DNA from: Mycetocola saprophilus
GTDB taxonomy: Bacteria > Actinomycetota > Actinomycetes > Actinomycetales > Microbacteriaceae
Reading direction: 5' to 3'
Assembly: GCF_000718085.1 (NCBI RefSeq)
Contig: NZ_JOEC01000002.1
Location: 62,001 to 126,000, forward strand
DNA length: 64,000 nt
Position numbers and translations under genes: made by a program. Shown here one piece after another: positions 49,488 through 58,039 of the stretch. The notes beneath the pieces were generated by a model that was not told the DNA's origin, searched no databases, and saw only the letters and a list, made by a program, of their open reading frames with translations. Position 1 is the stretch's first letter, and each line of letters opens with the position of its first letter.

Positions 49488-49640
49488 TTAGACGGTCGGG
49501 GGTGTGTCCGGATGGTGCGTCTCGGCCGCACGCTCCAGCCAGGGGGCGATGTCCACCGGGATCGAGTACAGCGCGGGGCGCGGCTCCGGGCGGGCCTGCG
49601 GGTCCGTGCCGGCGACGGGGCGGGTCAGGCGTTCGTTCAT
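49488..49640 (-). CDS. Small protein of 50 residues, unknown
   Basis: An ATG at 49640 preceded by GGAGG (cggaggcatc spacing) opens a 50-codon frame: start MNERLTRPVAGTDPQARPEP, then ALYSIPVDIAPWLERAAE and a Pro/Thr-rich end. It follows the HAAS-like membrane protein gene by 29 nt on the same strand and ends at the terminator shared with CopD-CtaG. Similar short proteins are easily missed by gene finders. Function unknown. Confidence 0.65.
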   Translation of the reverse strand: MNERLTRPVAGTDPQARPEPRPALYSIPVDIAPWLERAAETHHPDTPPTV

Positions 49641-49669
49641 GATGCCTCCGATGTGATCTGTGTGGATGG

Positions 49670-50752
49670 TTAGGGGGTGGGCTTGGCGGGGGTTTCGTCC
49701 GCGGGAGCGTCCGCGGCGGGGGCCGGGGTGTCGGGAGTGATGGCGCAGCCCGGCAGCGGGCGGGCGCGTTCAAACGGGCGCACGGCGGTACCCTGCTGGG
49801 CCTCGCCGGGGGTGCCTGCGCTGGGGATCGGGGTCGGAGTCGAGACCGCTCCGGTGTCGGGGTCGATCGTTGTGGTCACCGTGGAGAGCGGGAACGCGTT
49901 AAAGATCGGTCCCTGTTCGGTGTCGGTGCGCGCCTTCAGATAGGTCTGCGTGCCCTGCGCACTATCGCGGGTGAGGAGGCCGTTCTCATCGGCATCCTCG
50001 AGGACAAGCGGCTTCCCATTCGCGTCGAAGAGCTGGACCCGCTCGATCGCGGCACCCGAGCAGTCGAACGCGAAGATGTTCTGCACGTTCTCACCGTTCA
50101 TCCGCAGCCCCTCGGGCACCGGTGCCTCATAGCTGTCGCCGGATGAGGATGCGGACGAGTACGGGTCATAGGAGAGCCGGTTGAGAGCGGTGGGGATCGT
50201 GATCAGAAGGACCAGGATCGCCACGACACTCACCGCGGCCTTGAGGATGCGGAGGAAACGCGAGCCCAGCCAGACGCCTCGGCCCCACTGCACGCTGAGG
50301 ACAACGGCGGCGGCGAGGGCGATCCAGCCCAGAACATCCGCCGGAAGAAGCCAATTCAGGTGTACCCCAACGGCCCCCAGGCACAGGAACAGCGCGAATC
50401 CGCGGGCGAACCACCACACCGGACGCAGCGCGACCAGAAAGCGCGTGATCGGGGCGACTCCGCGGCGCTGGGAGAACGCGAGTGCCTGCGCCCGGCGCTC
50501 TGCCCACCACTCGCGGGAGGTTTTCACGGCCGGGATGTGGGCACCCTGCGCGGGCAGCCCGGCGGACTCGCGGAGCTCGCTGGCGTAGGCGGCGGCGTCG
50601 CCCAGGTCGCCGATATCGTCCAGACGTTCGGCGAGATCGGCCTCCAGGCCCTCGGTCAGTTCGGTGACCTCCTCGGGGCCCAGATCGCCCAGGCGGGAGC
50701 GGACCTCGGCGGCGAAGGCATCGACGCGCGGATCAATCGAGATACTGGTCAT
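49670..50752 (-). CDS. HAAS-like N-terminal domain membrane protein
   Basis: 360 residues from ATG at 50752; its start overlaps the PadR stop by 4 nt. Residues 1-70 (VDAFAAEVRSRLGDLGPEEVTELTEGLEADLAERL, quoted in parts) resemble the HAAS/DUF1700 helical domain that accompanies PadR regulators. Three membrane spans follow (FALFLCLGAVGVHLNWLLP, LGWIALAAAVVLSVQWG, VSVVAILVLLITIPTAL). The C-terminal extracytoplasmic part is Pro/Ala-rich and has two Cys. PadR-HAAS pairs act as envelope stress or membrane modules; the role here is unknown. Confidence 0.78.
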   Translation of the reverse strand: MTSISIDPRVDAFAAEVRSRLGDLGPEEVTELTEGLEADLAERLDDIGDLGDAAAYASELRESAGLPAQGAHIPAVKTSREWWAERRAQALAFSQRRGVAPITRFLVALRPVWWFARGFALFLCLGAVGVHLNWLLPADVLGWIALAAAVVLSVQWGRGVWLGSRFLRILKAAVSVVAILVLLITIPTALNRLSYDPYSSASSSGDSYEAPVPEGLRMNGENVQNIFAFDCSGAAIERVQLFDANGKPLVLEDADENGLLTRDSAQGTQTYLKARTDTEQGPIFNAFPLSTVTTTIDPDTGAVSTPTPIPSAGTPGEAQQGTAVRPFERARPLPGCAITPDTPAPAADAPADETPAKPTP

Positions 50753-51108
50753 TTGATTCCCCCTGAAGTGGGTGCGGAGTCGGTGGCCGACTCGGGATTG
50801 ATCAGCGCACCGAGGCGCTGGGCGAAGTGGTTCCACGTTTGGCGGTCGGCATCGAGCGTGGTGCGGCCCTGGTCGTTGATGCCGTAATACTTGCGGTGTG
50901 GTCCCCCCTCGGAGGGCACCACGTAGGTGGAGACCAGACCGGCGGCATATAGGCGACGCAGGGTTCCATAGACCGAGGCATCCCCCACGTCCTCGAGCCC
51001 GGCGGCGCGCAGACGTCGCACGATGTCGTATCCGTATCCATCTTCGTCGCGGATGACCGCGAGCACGGCGATATCCAATACACCCTTGAGTAGCTGCGTT
51101 GTATCCAC
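50749..51108 (-). CDS. PadR-family transcriptional regulator
   Basis: 119 residues from GTG at 51108 with GGAGG 4 nt upstream. Winged helix: LLKGVLDIAVLAVIRDEDGYGYDIVRRL, DASVYGTLRRLYAAGLVSTYV and the wing PHRKYYGINDQGR. First gene of a three-gene operon with the HAAS-like protein and the 50-residue protein; a palindrome just upstream is its likely operator. Confidence 0.92.
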   Translation of the reverse strand: MDTTQLLKGVLDIAVLAVIRDEDGYGYDIVRRLRAAGLEDVGDASVYGTLRRLYAAGLVSTYVVPSEGGPHRKYYGINDQGRTTLDADRQTWNHFAQRLGALINPESATDSAPTSGGIK

Positions 51109-51132
51109 ACAACCTCCTATCAACACACTGCA

Positions 51133-51157
51133 CACTACTACGGAATACGTAATAGTG
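51133..51157. promoter_or_regulatory. Likely PadR operator
   Basis: CACTACTACG-GAATA-CGTAATAGTG is a 25-bp palindrome with 9 of 10 arm positions matching. It lies 25 bp before the PadR start. Confidence 0.7.
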
Positions 51158-51230
51158 AAACCATCGTGTCCAAAATGTCGAGATGGGCGGGGTATCCTGG
51201 GATCTGCCGAACTGGAATCGAGGCTCCCGC

Positions 51231-52553
51231 GTGTCATCATCCTCACCCGCGCTCAGTAGCGAACAGCAGGCGGTGTTTGACCTCATCGAGGGAACCCGCG
51301 AACACCTGTTTGTGACCGGTCGGGCGGGCACCGGAAAGTCGACGCTGCTCAACCACCTCTCGTGGAACACCAGCAAGACCATCGTCATCTGTGCGCCCAC
51401 CGGGGTCGCAGCGCTCAACGTGGGTGGGCAGACCATCCACTCGCTCTTCCGTCTCCCGATCGGGCTGATCGCCGATCAGGAAATCGAGCAGAATGACCAG
51501 ACCAAGAAACTGCTCAACACCATCGATACGCTGGTTATCGACGAGATCTCGATGGTCAATGCGGACCTCATGGACGCGATGGATCGCAGCCTGCGTCAGG
51601 CCCGCCAGCGCCGGCATGAACCCTTCGGCGGTGTCCAGGTGGTGCTGTTTGGTGACCCGTATCAGCTCGCCCCGGTGCCCGGCCACGGCGAGGAGCGCGA
51701 CTACATCGCCGACACCTACCGCTCATTCTGGTTCTTCGACGCCAAGGTCTGGCAGGAGGCCCCGCTGCGGGTGATCGAGCTCGTGCAGATCCACCGCCAG
51801 GCCGACAACGATTTCCGTCGGATGCTCACCGCCGTACGCCACGGCACCGTGGACGCCGAAATTGGTGGTCGTCTGAACGCCGCGGGGGAGCGTCCGCTGC
51901 CCGAGGATGGCGACACGATCATCACCCTGGCCGCCCGCAACGACGCGGTGACCCGGATTAACGCGGCCGCGCTCAAGAAGCTGCCCGGTCGCCTGCTCAC
52001 CGCGCGGGCGGAGGTCACCGGAGAGTTCGGCAAGTCCGCATTCCCCGCCGATGACAAGTTGGAGCTCAAGGTCGGGGCGCAGGTCATGTTCCTGCGCAAC
52101 GACGCCGCTGGTCCCGACGGGCAGCGCTGGGTCAACGGCACCATCGGCACGGTGACCCGGATCGACACCAACGTGTTTGTCGAGGTGGACGGCGAAATTC
52201 ACGAGGTGGAGCCGGCGATCTGGGAGAAGTATAAGTACTCCTATTCGGCCCTGACCAAGCAGCTCAAGCGCGATATCGTGGCCGAGTTTACCCAGTTCCC
52301 GCTGCGGCTGGCCTGGGCCGTGACGATCCACAAGTCCCAGGGGCAGACCTACGATCGCGCGATCGTGGACCTCGGACCGCGCGCGTTCAGTCCCGGACAG
52401 ACCTATGTGGCACTCAGCCGGTTGACCAGCCTGGACGGGCTCTACCTGGCGCGTCCGCTGCGTCCGAGTGACGTGATCGTGGACCCCGACGTGGTGCGCT
52501 TCATGAGCGGCCGCGAATCCGTGGGCCCCGACGCCGAGCCGTCCGCAAACTAG
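51231..52553 (+). CDS. PIF1-like ATP-dependent DNA helicase
   Basis: 440 residues from GTG at 51231, chosen for an in-frame GTG after a TATCCT promoter box (51190-51195) and a distant GAGG; an ATG 16 codons earlier overlaps that box. Walker A FVTGRAGTGKSTLLNHL, Walker B TLVIDEISMVNADLMD, motif III VLFGDPYQLAPV, and the late TIHKSQGQTYDRAIVDLG motif identify the PIF1/RecD2 superfamily 1B group. It probably unwinds forked or structured DNA. Confidence 0.88.
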   Translation: MSSSSPALSSEQQAVFDLIEGTREHLFVTGRAGTGKSTLLNHLSWNTSKTIVICAPTGVAALNVGGQTIHSLFRLPIGLIADQEIEQNDQTKKLLNTIDTLVIDEISMVNADLMDAMDRSLRQARQRRHEPFGGVQVVLFGDPYQLAPVPGHGEERDYIADTYRSFWFFDAKVWQEAPLRVIELVQIHRQADNDFRRMLTAVRHGTVDAEIGGRLNAAGERPLPEDGDTIITLAARNDAVTRINAAALKKLPGRLLTARAEVTGEFGKSAFPADDKLELKVGAQVMFLRNDAAGPDGQRWVNGTIGTVTRIDTNVFVEVDGEIHEVEPAIWEKYKYSYSALTKQLKRDIVAEFTQFPLRLAWAVTIHKSQGQTYDRAIVDLGPRAFSPGQTYVALSRLTSLDGLYLARPLRPSDVIVDPDVVRFMSGRESVGPDAEPSAN

Positions 52554-52582
52554 CGCCCAGGGCCGATCGGCGTCCTCACGCA

Positions 52583-52618
52583 CAAACGCGGGCCCCTCCG
52601 AGGAGGAACCCGCGTTTG
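52583..52618. terminator. Bidirectional terminator between helicase and heme oxygenase genes
   Basis: CAAACGCGGG pairs with CCCGCGTTTG, with an inner CCTCC/GGAGG stem. It separates two convergent genes. Confidence 0.88.
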
Positions 52619-52630
52619 AGAAAGCCGTGG

Positions 52631-53284
52631 TTACGCGGCAGCGGTGGCCTTGGCGGCACCGAGGTCCACAAACAGGTTGGTGTTGTAGGCGTAGGCGCGC
52701 ACGATCTCCTCGATCACGCGCTCGCGCTCGGCCTCGTCCCAGTCCAGGGCGTCCAGCAGCTCGCGGTAGGCGTCCTTGAAGACGGCCGGGTCCTCGATCT
52801 CGGGGAACGCGTAGAACTCCACGCCGGCCTCGTCCAACTCAAACTGACGCTTCATCAGGCGGGCGATGTACTGGCCGCCGGAGAGGTCGCCGAGGTAGCG
52901 GGTGTAGTGGTGGGCGATCAGGCCGCCGGCCCAGGTCGAGCCGATCTCGTTGATCCGGGCCACGTAGTTGACGGTGGTGGGCAGCGGGGCAATCTGCTCG
53001 CGCCAGTTGTCACCGAGCAGGAAGGCCAGGTCGCGCTCAAGCGCGGGCAGGCGGCGCAGCGACTCGAACACAAACTTGCCGGCAACCTCGTCCTCGGCCT
53101 GGGCGTCGGCCGCGGCCTCAAGCGCCTCGTAGATGAAGAAGTGCTGGGCGGTGAGGGCCGCGTAGTCCTCGCGGGTGCCGCGTCCACGCATCAGGTCGGC
53201 CATGAAATCGGCCCCCTCGCTCGAGGAGTGATCCTGGCGGGTGCGCTCGCGAACCTGGGTAGAGAAGGGGGTGACATCGGTCAT
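52631..53284 (-). CDS. hmuO: Heme oxygenase (biliverdin-producing)
   Basis: 217 residues. Proximal heme His in RTRQDHSSSEGADFM near residue 19; distal helix around GDLSGGQYIARLMKRQF. It opens heme with oxygen, giving iron, CO and biliverdin. A CGGAGCG site precedes ATG at 53284. An iron-box half-site lies about 55-70 nt upstream. The DUF2470 gene, another heme-related protein, lies directly upstream on the same strand. Confidence 0.94.
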   Translation of the reverse strand: MTDVTPFSTQVRERTRQDHSSSEGADFMADLMRGRGTREDYAALTAQHFFIYEALEAAADAQAEDEVAGKFVFESLRRLPALERDLAFLLGDNWREQIAPLPTTVNYVARINEIGSTWAGGLIAHHYTRYLGDLSGGQYIARLMKRQFELDEAGVEFYAFPEIEDPAVFKDAYRELLDALDWDEAERERVIEEIVRAYAYNTNLFVDLGAAKATAAA

Positions 53285-53338
53285 GAGACGCTCCGGATTT
53301 GCATGAAGAGTGGGGAAGGGGAGCCGAAGGCGGCTCGT

Positions 53339-53356
53339 TTACTTAGGTTACCCATA
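53339..53356 (-). promoter_or_regulatory. DtxR/IdeR-like iron box upstream of heme oxygenase
   Basis: TTACTTAGGTTACCCATA (plus strand) contains the TTAGGTTAC half-site of the DtxR consensus. Confidence 0.6.
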
Positions 53357-53419
53357 CCGGCACTGTGTCGGCAAGATGTCCAGGGTGATTTCTCGGCCGT
53401 TTTTCGGCCGGGGTTCGGA

Positions 53420-53725
53420 CTAGGCGTGGGCGCGCGGTTCGAGGCCCAGCTCGGCGCAGGCCAGATCGTAGAGCACCACGATCTCGCGGCGGATCTCCGG
53501 ACGCTCGGTGATCGCGGTGCTCCACTTCACGGTGAGGTCGCGGGGTGCGCCCTCCACGGTGATGCTCCAGGTCCCGCCGTCGCCATCCAGCGCGGTCATG
53601 ATCGAACCGGTAGCGCCGCGGTCGCCGAAGGCGCGCGCGATCAGGAGGTTGTCGTCGTTGTGGTCGTCGTTCATGTGGTGCAGGACGCCCGCGACGATCT
53701 CCGGGGCAAAAACAAAGGCGCTCAT
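53420..53725 (-). CDS. DUF2470 domain protein
   Basis: 101 residues from ATG at 53725 with GGAGG upstream. VAGVLHHMNDDHNDDNLLIARAFGD holds the HMNxDHxD motif of the domain, which also forms the C-terminal part of HugZ heme-iron proteins. Standing alone beside heme oxygenase, it probably assists heme handling. An iron-box-like TTAGG repeat lies upstream. Confidence 0.85.
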   Translation of the reverse strand: MSAFVFAPEIVAGVLHHMNDDHNDDNLLIARAFGDRGATGSIMTALDGDGGTWSITVEGAPRDLTVKWSTAITERPEIRREIVVLYDLACAELGLEPRAHA

Positions 53726-53748
53726 GGCGGATCCTCCGAAAGAGTAAG

Positions 53749-53767
53749 GGTTACCTAAGTAGCCTAA
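53749..53767 (-). promoter_or_regulatory. DtxR/IdeR-like iron box upstream of DUF2470 gene
   Basis: GGTTACCTAAGTAGCCTAA; on the minus strand TTAGGCTAC and TTAGGTAAC stand 11 bp apart, resembling two DtxR half-sites. Confidence 0.6.
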
Positions 53768-53795
53768 TGGATATTCGTGCGACCCGCGTACATCC

Positions 53796-56700
53796 TTAGA
53801 ATCCGGGACTGATCCGCATCCGCAGGTGTGGATTCGATCCGGCAAAAACGCCCGGCTGGGTGGCCCGAGCGAGCACGTCGAGGGCGCGCTCGCGGGGCTC
53901 CGGGGCCAGCCGGGGGAGCGCATCGCGCAGCAGGACGATAGTCTCACCGGACTGGCGGGTGCCCGAGATGCACGCGGCCAGCAGGTCCACGGCGACGATC
54001 TGGGCGGCGGGATCGCCCGCGCTCAGCAGGTTCGCGAGGGCCAGGGCGTGTTCGGTGTGGTGCAGGAGTGTCCGGCTCGCGGCGGAGTCGACCAGCTCGG
54101 CGGCGATCGATGCGCGTCCGGCCAGGGTTTCGGCCAGGGCCGCGGCGACCCGATCGGGTTCCAGCGTGGCCGCGGCTGTTAGCGCCCACGCCGTGTGGGA
54201 GGCGATCCGCGCGTGTTCGCCCGTGGCCGAGAGGGAACGGGCGATGCTCAGAAGCGTGGTGACGGCCGAATCGGGGAGCGGCGCGCTTGCCACCAGGGCG
54301 TCGGGATCCAGGATCCGCAGAAGCGCAAGGCGTGATCCGCGGTTTTGGGCGAGCGTCAGCAGCGCGTCGGCCGCACCCTCGGTGTGCCCGGCAGCCAGGA
54401 GCGTGGCCGTGACCGCGGCGGCCGCCACCGGGACGTCCTCGGGAGCGCGGGCAACCGCGTGCCAGAAGGTGTCGGCGAGGTCCCGCTGATGCGGTGCCCA
54501 CACTCGGATCAGCGTGAGGGACGCGGGTGCCCAGACGCCCGTGCTTTTCACCACGTCGATAGCCGCGCGCAGCGCCTCTGCTCGGGCAGCGGGCGAGAGG
54601 GTAGCGGAGGAAATGGCGGCGAGACGAGCGCCCGCACGCTCGGAATCCTCGGGGGAGTGCAGCCGCGATAGTTCGGCACGAACGAACGCGCGCTCGGTGC
54701 GCGCCTCGGGGTGGGCCAGGGCCAGATCGATGGCTCGCCAGCGTAGATCCGGGTGCGGCCGTGGCCCCAGAATGCTCAGGCGGCGGGCCGCGTGATCGGC
54801 GGTGCCGGCACGGTCAAGTGCCGCCAGGGCGAATCGGCGGGTGGAGACGCCGGTGGCGGCGGCATCGATACGGGTGAGGAGTTCGGCGGTATGGGCGGCG
54901 GTCAGCGTCCCGGCTCGGCGAATAAGCGCGGAACCGGCCACACGACGGAGGGCACCGGACGCGGGCGCGGGCGTGCCGGCCCCGTTTGCGTGAGCCGCGT
55001 TTGCATCGACCCCGTTTGCGCCGGTCCCGGTCGCGCCAGGCCCGTTTGCGCCAGACCCGTCCGCGCCAGACCCGTTCGCGCCGGGATCGGCGGCCTCGAC
55101 GGCATCGCCCGAGAGGATCGCGCACAGCACGTCGTCGGCCCCGGCATCCTCGGTGCGGGCCCCCAGCAGGGCGAGTGCTCGGCCGCGGAGGCGCTCGGCG
55201 GCAATCACCGAGTCGTCCTCGTCTGATTCGATGAGCGTTTCGGGGGTCAGCGCGGCTTGGCGCAGCGTGGCCAGGCCGTGCCCCGGGATGCGGGAAAGCG
55301 CGCTCAGGGCGACAAAGCGCACAAACTCGTTGTCCGCGGCTTCGCGCAGGGTCGCCTCATAGGCCGAGGCCACCAGTGTGCGTGCGGTAGCACTCCACCC
55401 GGACGAACGGTGGGTGGCGGGTTCACTCCCGGCGGCACCGGGAACTGAGGCCAGGAGATCACTGCCGGCATGGGTGAGTACCGCTTGCACGCCGGCTTCG
55501 CCGAGCAGCGCATCCCGGTCAATTTCCGGATCCCTCAGCAGCGCCCGCACCCGGGCCACTCGCGTCCTCCGACCCCGCAACCAGGCCCCGATCAGCGGGG
55601 AAAACTCGAAGATAACGTCGGGGTCGGTGGCCCGGATGGCGGCCAGCAGAGCCGCATCGAGGCCCGGATGCGCGGGGGCTTCCCACGCGAGTTGAACGAG
55701 CGTTTCGGTGGAGGATGCCCGGGGGAGAATCCGGTCCAGGAGGAGACTACAAAGGGGATTGGCGATCCGGTCCAGGGGGAAGACCAGGGGGTTCACCTTG
55801 GTGATTGCATCCACCATTCGCCACCCGAGGGAGGATGTGTTGTCGGTGCCGGTCAGAATCCTGATTGCGAGCCTGGCCAGGACCGAGAGGGTGCCCGGGT
55901 CTCGGTCGGGAGCGATCAGGGCCGCGTGAACCAGCGGATACAGGGACTCCTCGGTGACACGGGCAAGCCGTGATGCGGGGGCCGCGCAGAGTGCATCGAG
56001 TGCGGCCAGCCGGACGGTGCCGCGCTCGCTGCCGAGCCTGTCGAGTCTGTGCAGCAGCGCAGAGAGGTCGGCCCCGGGGTCCAGGACGGCCGCCCCGAGG
56101 AGCTCCCGATAGGCATGGGCTCGGACCTCGGCGATGGAGCTACGGAGCCGCGCATCGAGACGTTCCTCGGCCGCGGCAAGCGGCAGCCAGGGGATGTCCG
56201 ACTCGGGGTTGCCGGCCCGGGCCGCGCTCATCCGAGCGGTCGCGGGCAGGAGGTGCTCGCCCGTCCAGCCGCGCGCGGGGAGCGCCACACCGCGTTCGAT
56301 CAGCGTGCGCAGGATCGCGCGCGCGTCCTCGGGGGCAGCCGAGGTGAGCAGCCGCGTGGCCAGCGCGGTGGGCCGAGGCTCACCCAGCTGGGCGGCAAGG
56401 AGATCGTGCAGGGGGTCCGAGGCTCTTGCGATCAGCTCCCGTGCGATGCCCCGCGCGGGAAGCGCTGGACGGTACGGGTGGAGGCGGGCCCGGGCAAGCA
56501 GGGGCAGCGTTTGGTCGGGATCGGCGCGCAGCAGCGCGTTCCAGAGCGGGGAGTGGGTCCCGGTCCAGCCCTCCAGGGGGGCTTGGCTCGATACCGCCGC
56601 CAGGATCGCGGACGGCAGACCCGGCGTCGTCGTGGGGGCGTCCACTCGGTGGGTGATCTCGGCCAGCGCGGCCACCAGCGCCGGGGTGAGTCGATCCCAG

Positions 56701-57284
56701 GCGGCATCTCGGGCTTCGTGGGGTGTCCAATCCAGGCTCTCCAACAGGATCGGCACCGAAGCTACCGGATGTGCTCGGGCGATCCGCTCGGGCCGCGCGC
56801 TGCCGGGCAACAGGGTGCCCAGGTGCTGCTCGGCGAGGGTGGGGGAGGCCGCCGGAAGCACCGTGCGGGCATCCTCGATCCGCTCGGAGTCCAGGGCCGC
56901 GTTCAGCAGGGCGTCGGCGAGGTCGGTGCGGCGGAGGGCGCGGATAGCACGCAGGAGGGCGCGGCGCTCTCGTGCACTGGCCCGTGCATAGGCGTCGAGG
57001 ACAGTCTCGGCGGTCGCGTCCGCGCAGCGCGGCAGCGCGGAGATCGCCCGGATGCGTACCCGCGCATCCGGGTGCGTGAGTGCCGTCGCCAGCGCGGGGA
57101 GCAGGCGGGCCTCGCGGGCGAGATCTACAGCGACTTCGCCACCCCACAGCTCACGCTCGAACAGCTCGGCGCACAGCGTGCCGAGCGCCTCCGCATCCAG
57201 CTCGCGTGCCAGGCGCGCGATTTCTCGCCGCGCATCCGCGGGGGAGAGGGGGTCGATCAGGTCCAGCAGCTCGTCTGCGATCAT
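53796..57284 (-). CDS. Large HEAT-like repeat protein
   Basis: 1162 residues from ATG at 57284, chosen because TATGCT lies 6 nt upstream; a GTG at 57320 is an alternative. Nearly all sequence is alpha-helical repeat: units such as LLPALATALTHPDARVRIRAISALPRC (quoted in part) and RWRAIDLALAHPEARTERAFV recur about every 35-40 residues. No signal peptide or enzyme motif was seen. A Gly/Ala/Asn-rich insertion at residues 733-768 is coded by 15-bp tandem repeats. HEAT scaffolds bind proteins or nucleic acids; the partner is unknown. Confidence 0.75.
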   Translation of the reverse strand: MIADELLDLIDPLSPADARREIARLARELDAEALGTLCAELFERELWGGEVAVDLAREARLLPALATALTHPDARVRIRAISALPRCADATAETVLDAYARASARERRALLRAIRALRRTDLADALLNAALDSERIEDARTVLPAASPTLAEQHLGTLLPGSARPERIARAHPVASVPILLESLDWTPHEARDAAWDRLTPALVAALAEITHRVDAPTTTPGLPSAILAAVSSQAPLEGWTGTHSPLWNALLRADPDQTLPLLARARLHPYRPALPARGIARELIARASDPLHDLLAAQLGEPRPTALATRLLTSAAPEDARAILRTLIERGVALPARGWTGEHLLPATARMSAARAGNPESDIPWLPLAAAEERLDARLRSSIAEVRAHAYRELLGAAVLDPGADLSALLHRLDRLGSERGTVRLAALDALCAAPASRLARVTEESLYPLVHAALIAPDRDPGTLSVLARLAIRILTGTDNTSSLGWRMVDAITKVNPLVFPLDRIANPLCSLLLDRILPRASSTETLVQLAWEAPAHPGLDAALLAAIRATDPDVIFEFSPLIGAWLRGRRTRVARVRALLRDPEIDRDALLGEAGVQAVLTHAGSDLLASVPGAAGSEPATHRSSGWSATARTLVASAYEATLREAADNEFVRFVALSALSRIPGHGLATLRQAALTPETLIESDEDDSVIAAERLRGRALALLGARTEDAGADDVLCAILSGDAVEAADPGANGSGADGSGANGPGATGTGANGVDANAAHANGAGTPAPASGALRRVAGSALIRRAGTLTAAHTAELLTRIDAAATGVSTRRFALAALDRAGTADHAARRLSILGPRPHPDLRWRAIDLALAHPEARTERAFVRAELSRLHSPEDSERAGARLAAISSATLSPAARAEALRAAIDVVKSTGVWAPASLTLIRVWAPHQRDLADTFWHAVARAPEDVPVAAAAVTATLLAAGHTEGAADALLTLAQNRGSRLALLRILDPDALVASAPLPDSAVTTLLSIARSLSATGEHARIASHTAWALTAAATLEPDRVAAALAETLAGRASIAAELVDSAASRTLLHHTEHALALANLLSAGDPAAQIVAVDLLAACISGTRQSGETIVLLRDALPRLAPEPRERALDVLARATQPGVFAGSNPHLRMRISPGF
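54981..55085 (-). repeat. 15-bp tandem repeat coding SGANG-type units
   Basis: Seven consecutive 15-bp units (54981-54995 to 55071-55085), plus-strand consensus CCCGTTTGCGCCAGA, encode GANG(S/P/T/V)-like pentapeptides in the HEAT-like protein. Always in frame. Confidence 0.88.
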
Positions 57285-57290
57285 GCGGTC

Positions 57291-57296
57291 AGCATA
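57291..57296 (-). promoter_or_regulatory. -10 box of leaderless HEAT-like gene
   Basis: TATGCT on the minus strand ends 6 nt before ATG at 57284. Confidence 0.55.
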
Positions 57297-57324
57297 ACGG
57301 GCTTGGCGGTTCGGGTCCACGTAC

Positions 57325-57330
57325 TAGCCT
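57325..57330 (+). promoter_or_regulatory. -10 box of leaderless YigZ-like gene
   Basis: TAGCCT ends 6 nt before ATG at 57337. Confidence 0.55.
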
Positions 57331-57336
57331 GGAACC

Positions 57337-57987
57337 ATGACCACGTTTGTGCCTCCCGGATATCGGAAAATTGCCGCGCCGGTCGAGACCGAACAGGAGA
57401 TCAAGCGCTCCCGGTTTATCTGCTTTTTGACGCCGGTGGCCGATGAGGAGGAGGCCCGCGCCGAAATTGCCCGCGTGCGTGCCCTGCATCCCAAGGCCCG
57501 CCACCACTGCACCGCGTTTGTGCTCGGTGAGCGGGGCCAGCTCAAGCGCAGCAACGACGATGGGGAGCCCTCGGGAACCGCCGGGGCTCCGATGCTGGAC
57601 GCGATCGACGGATCCGAACTGACCTTTGTGGTGGCGATCGTGGTGCGCTACTTCGGCGGCATCCTGCTCGGGGCCGGCGGGCTCACTCGCGCGTACCGGG
57701 CGGCGGTGGCCGAGGCGGTCACGCACGCCAAGATTCTGCGCTTCGAGCCGCGCGAGCGGATAGCCGTGCGCCTGGACTATGGCACCGCGGCGATCGTCGA
57801 GGCCGAGGCGCAGCGCCGCGGGTGGAGCCTGGGCGAAGCCGAATATGGGGCGGATGTGACCCTGCGCCTGGGAATCCCGCCCGAGGACCGTGACATCGCC
57901 GCCGAACGGATCGCCGCGCATACGGCCGGGGCCGCGACGATTATCGACGAGGGCTTCGGGTTCGTGTCGGTGGGGGCGGCGGACTAG
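57337..57987 (+). CDS. IMPACT/YigZ family protein
   Basis: 216 residues. The UPF0029 core is clear: IKRSRFICFLTPVADEEEA, the SNDDGEPSGTAGAPML loop, and VVRYFGGILLGAGGLTRAYR. Bacterial members are linked to translation or stress through the eukaryotic IMPACT homologue; function in bacteria is not settled. Leaderless start likely. Divergent from the HEAT-like gene with only 52 bp between start codons. Confidence 0.93.
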   Translation: MTTFVPPGYRKIAAPVETEQEIKRSRFICFLTPVADEEEARAEIARVRALHPKARHHCTAFVLGERGQLKRSNDDGEPSGTAGAPMLDAIDGSELTFVVAIVVRYFGGILLGAGGLTRAYRAAVAEAVTHAKILRFEPRERIAVRLDYGTAAIVEAEAQRRGWSLGEAEYGADVTLRLGIPPEDRDIAAERIAAHTAGAATIIDEGFGFVSVGAAD

Positions 57988-58039
57988 CCCGCGCAGGCCA
58001 CCGCATCCCAGTGCGCGTACTGTGCGTGATCGAGGCTGC

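Noticed and set aside
54981..55085. CRISPR-like array from seven regular repeats
   Set aside because: Units are 15 bp without spacers and lie in frame inside a coding gene.
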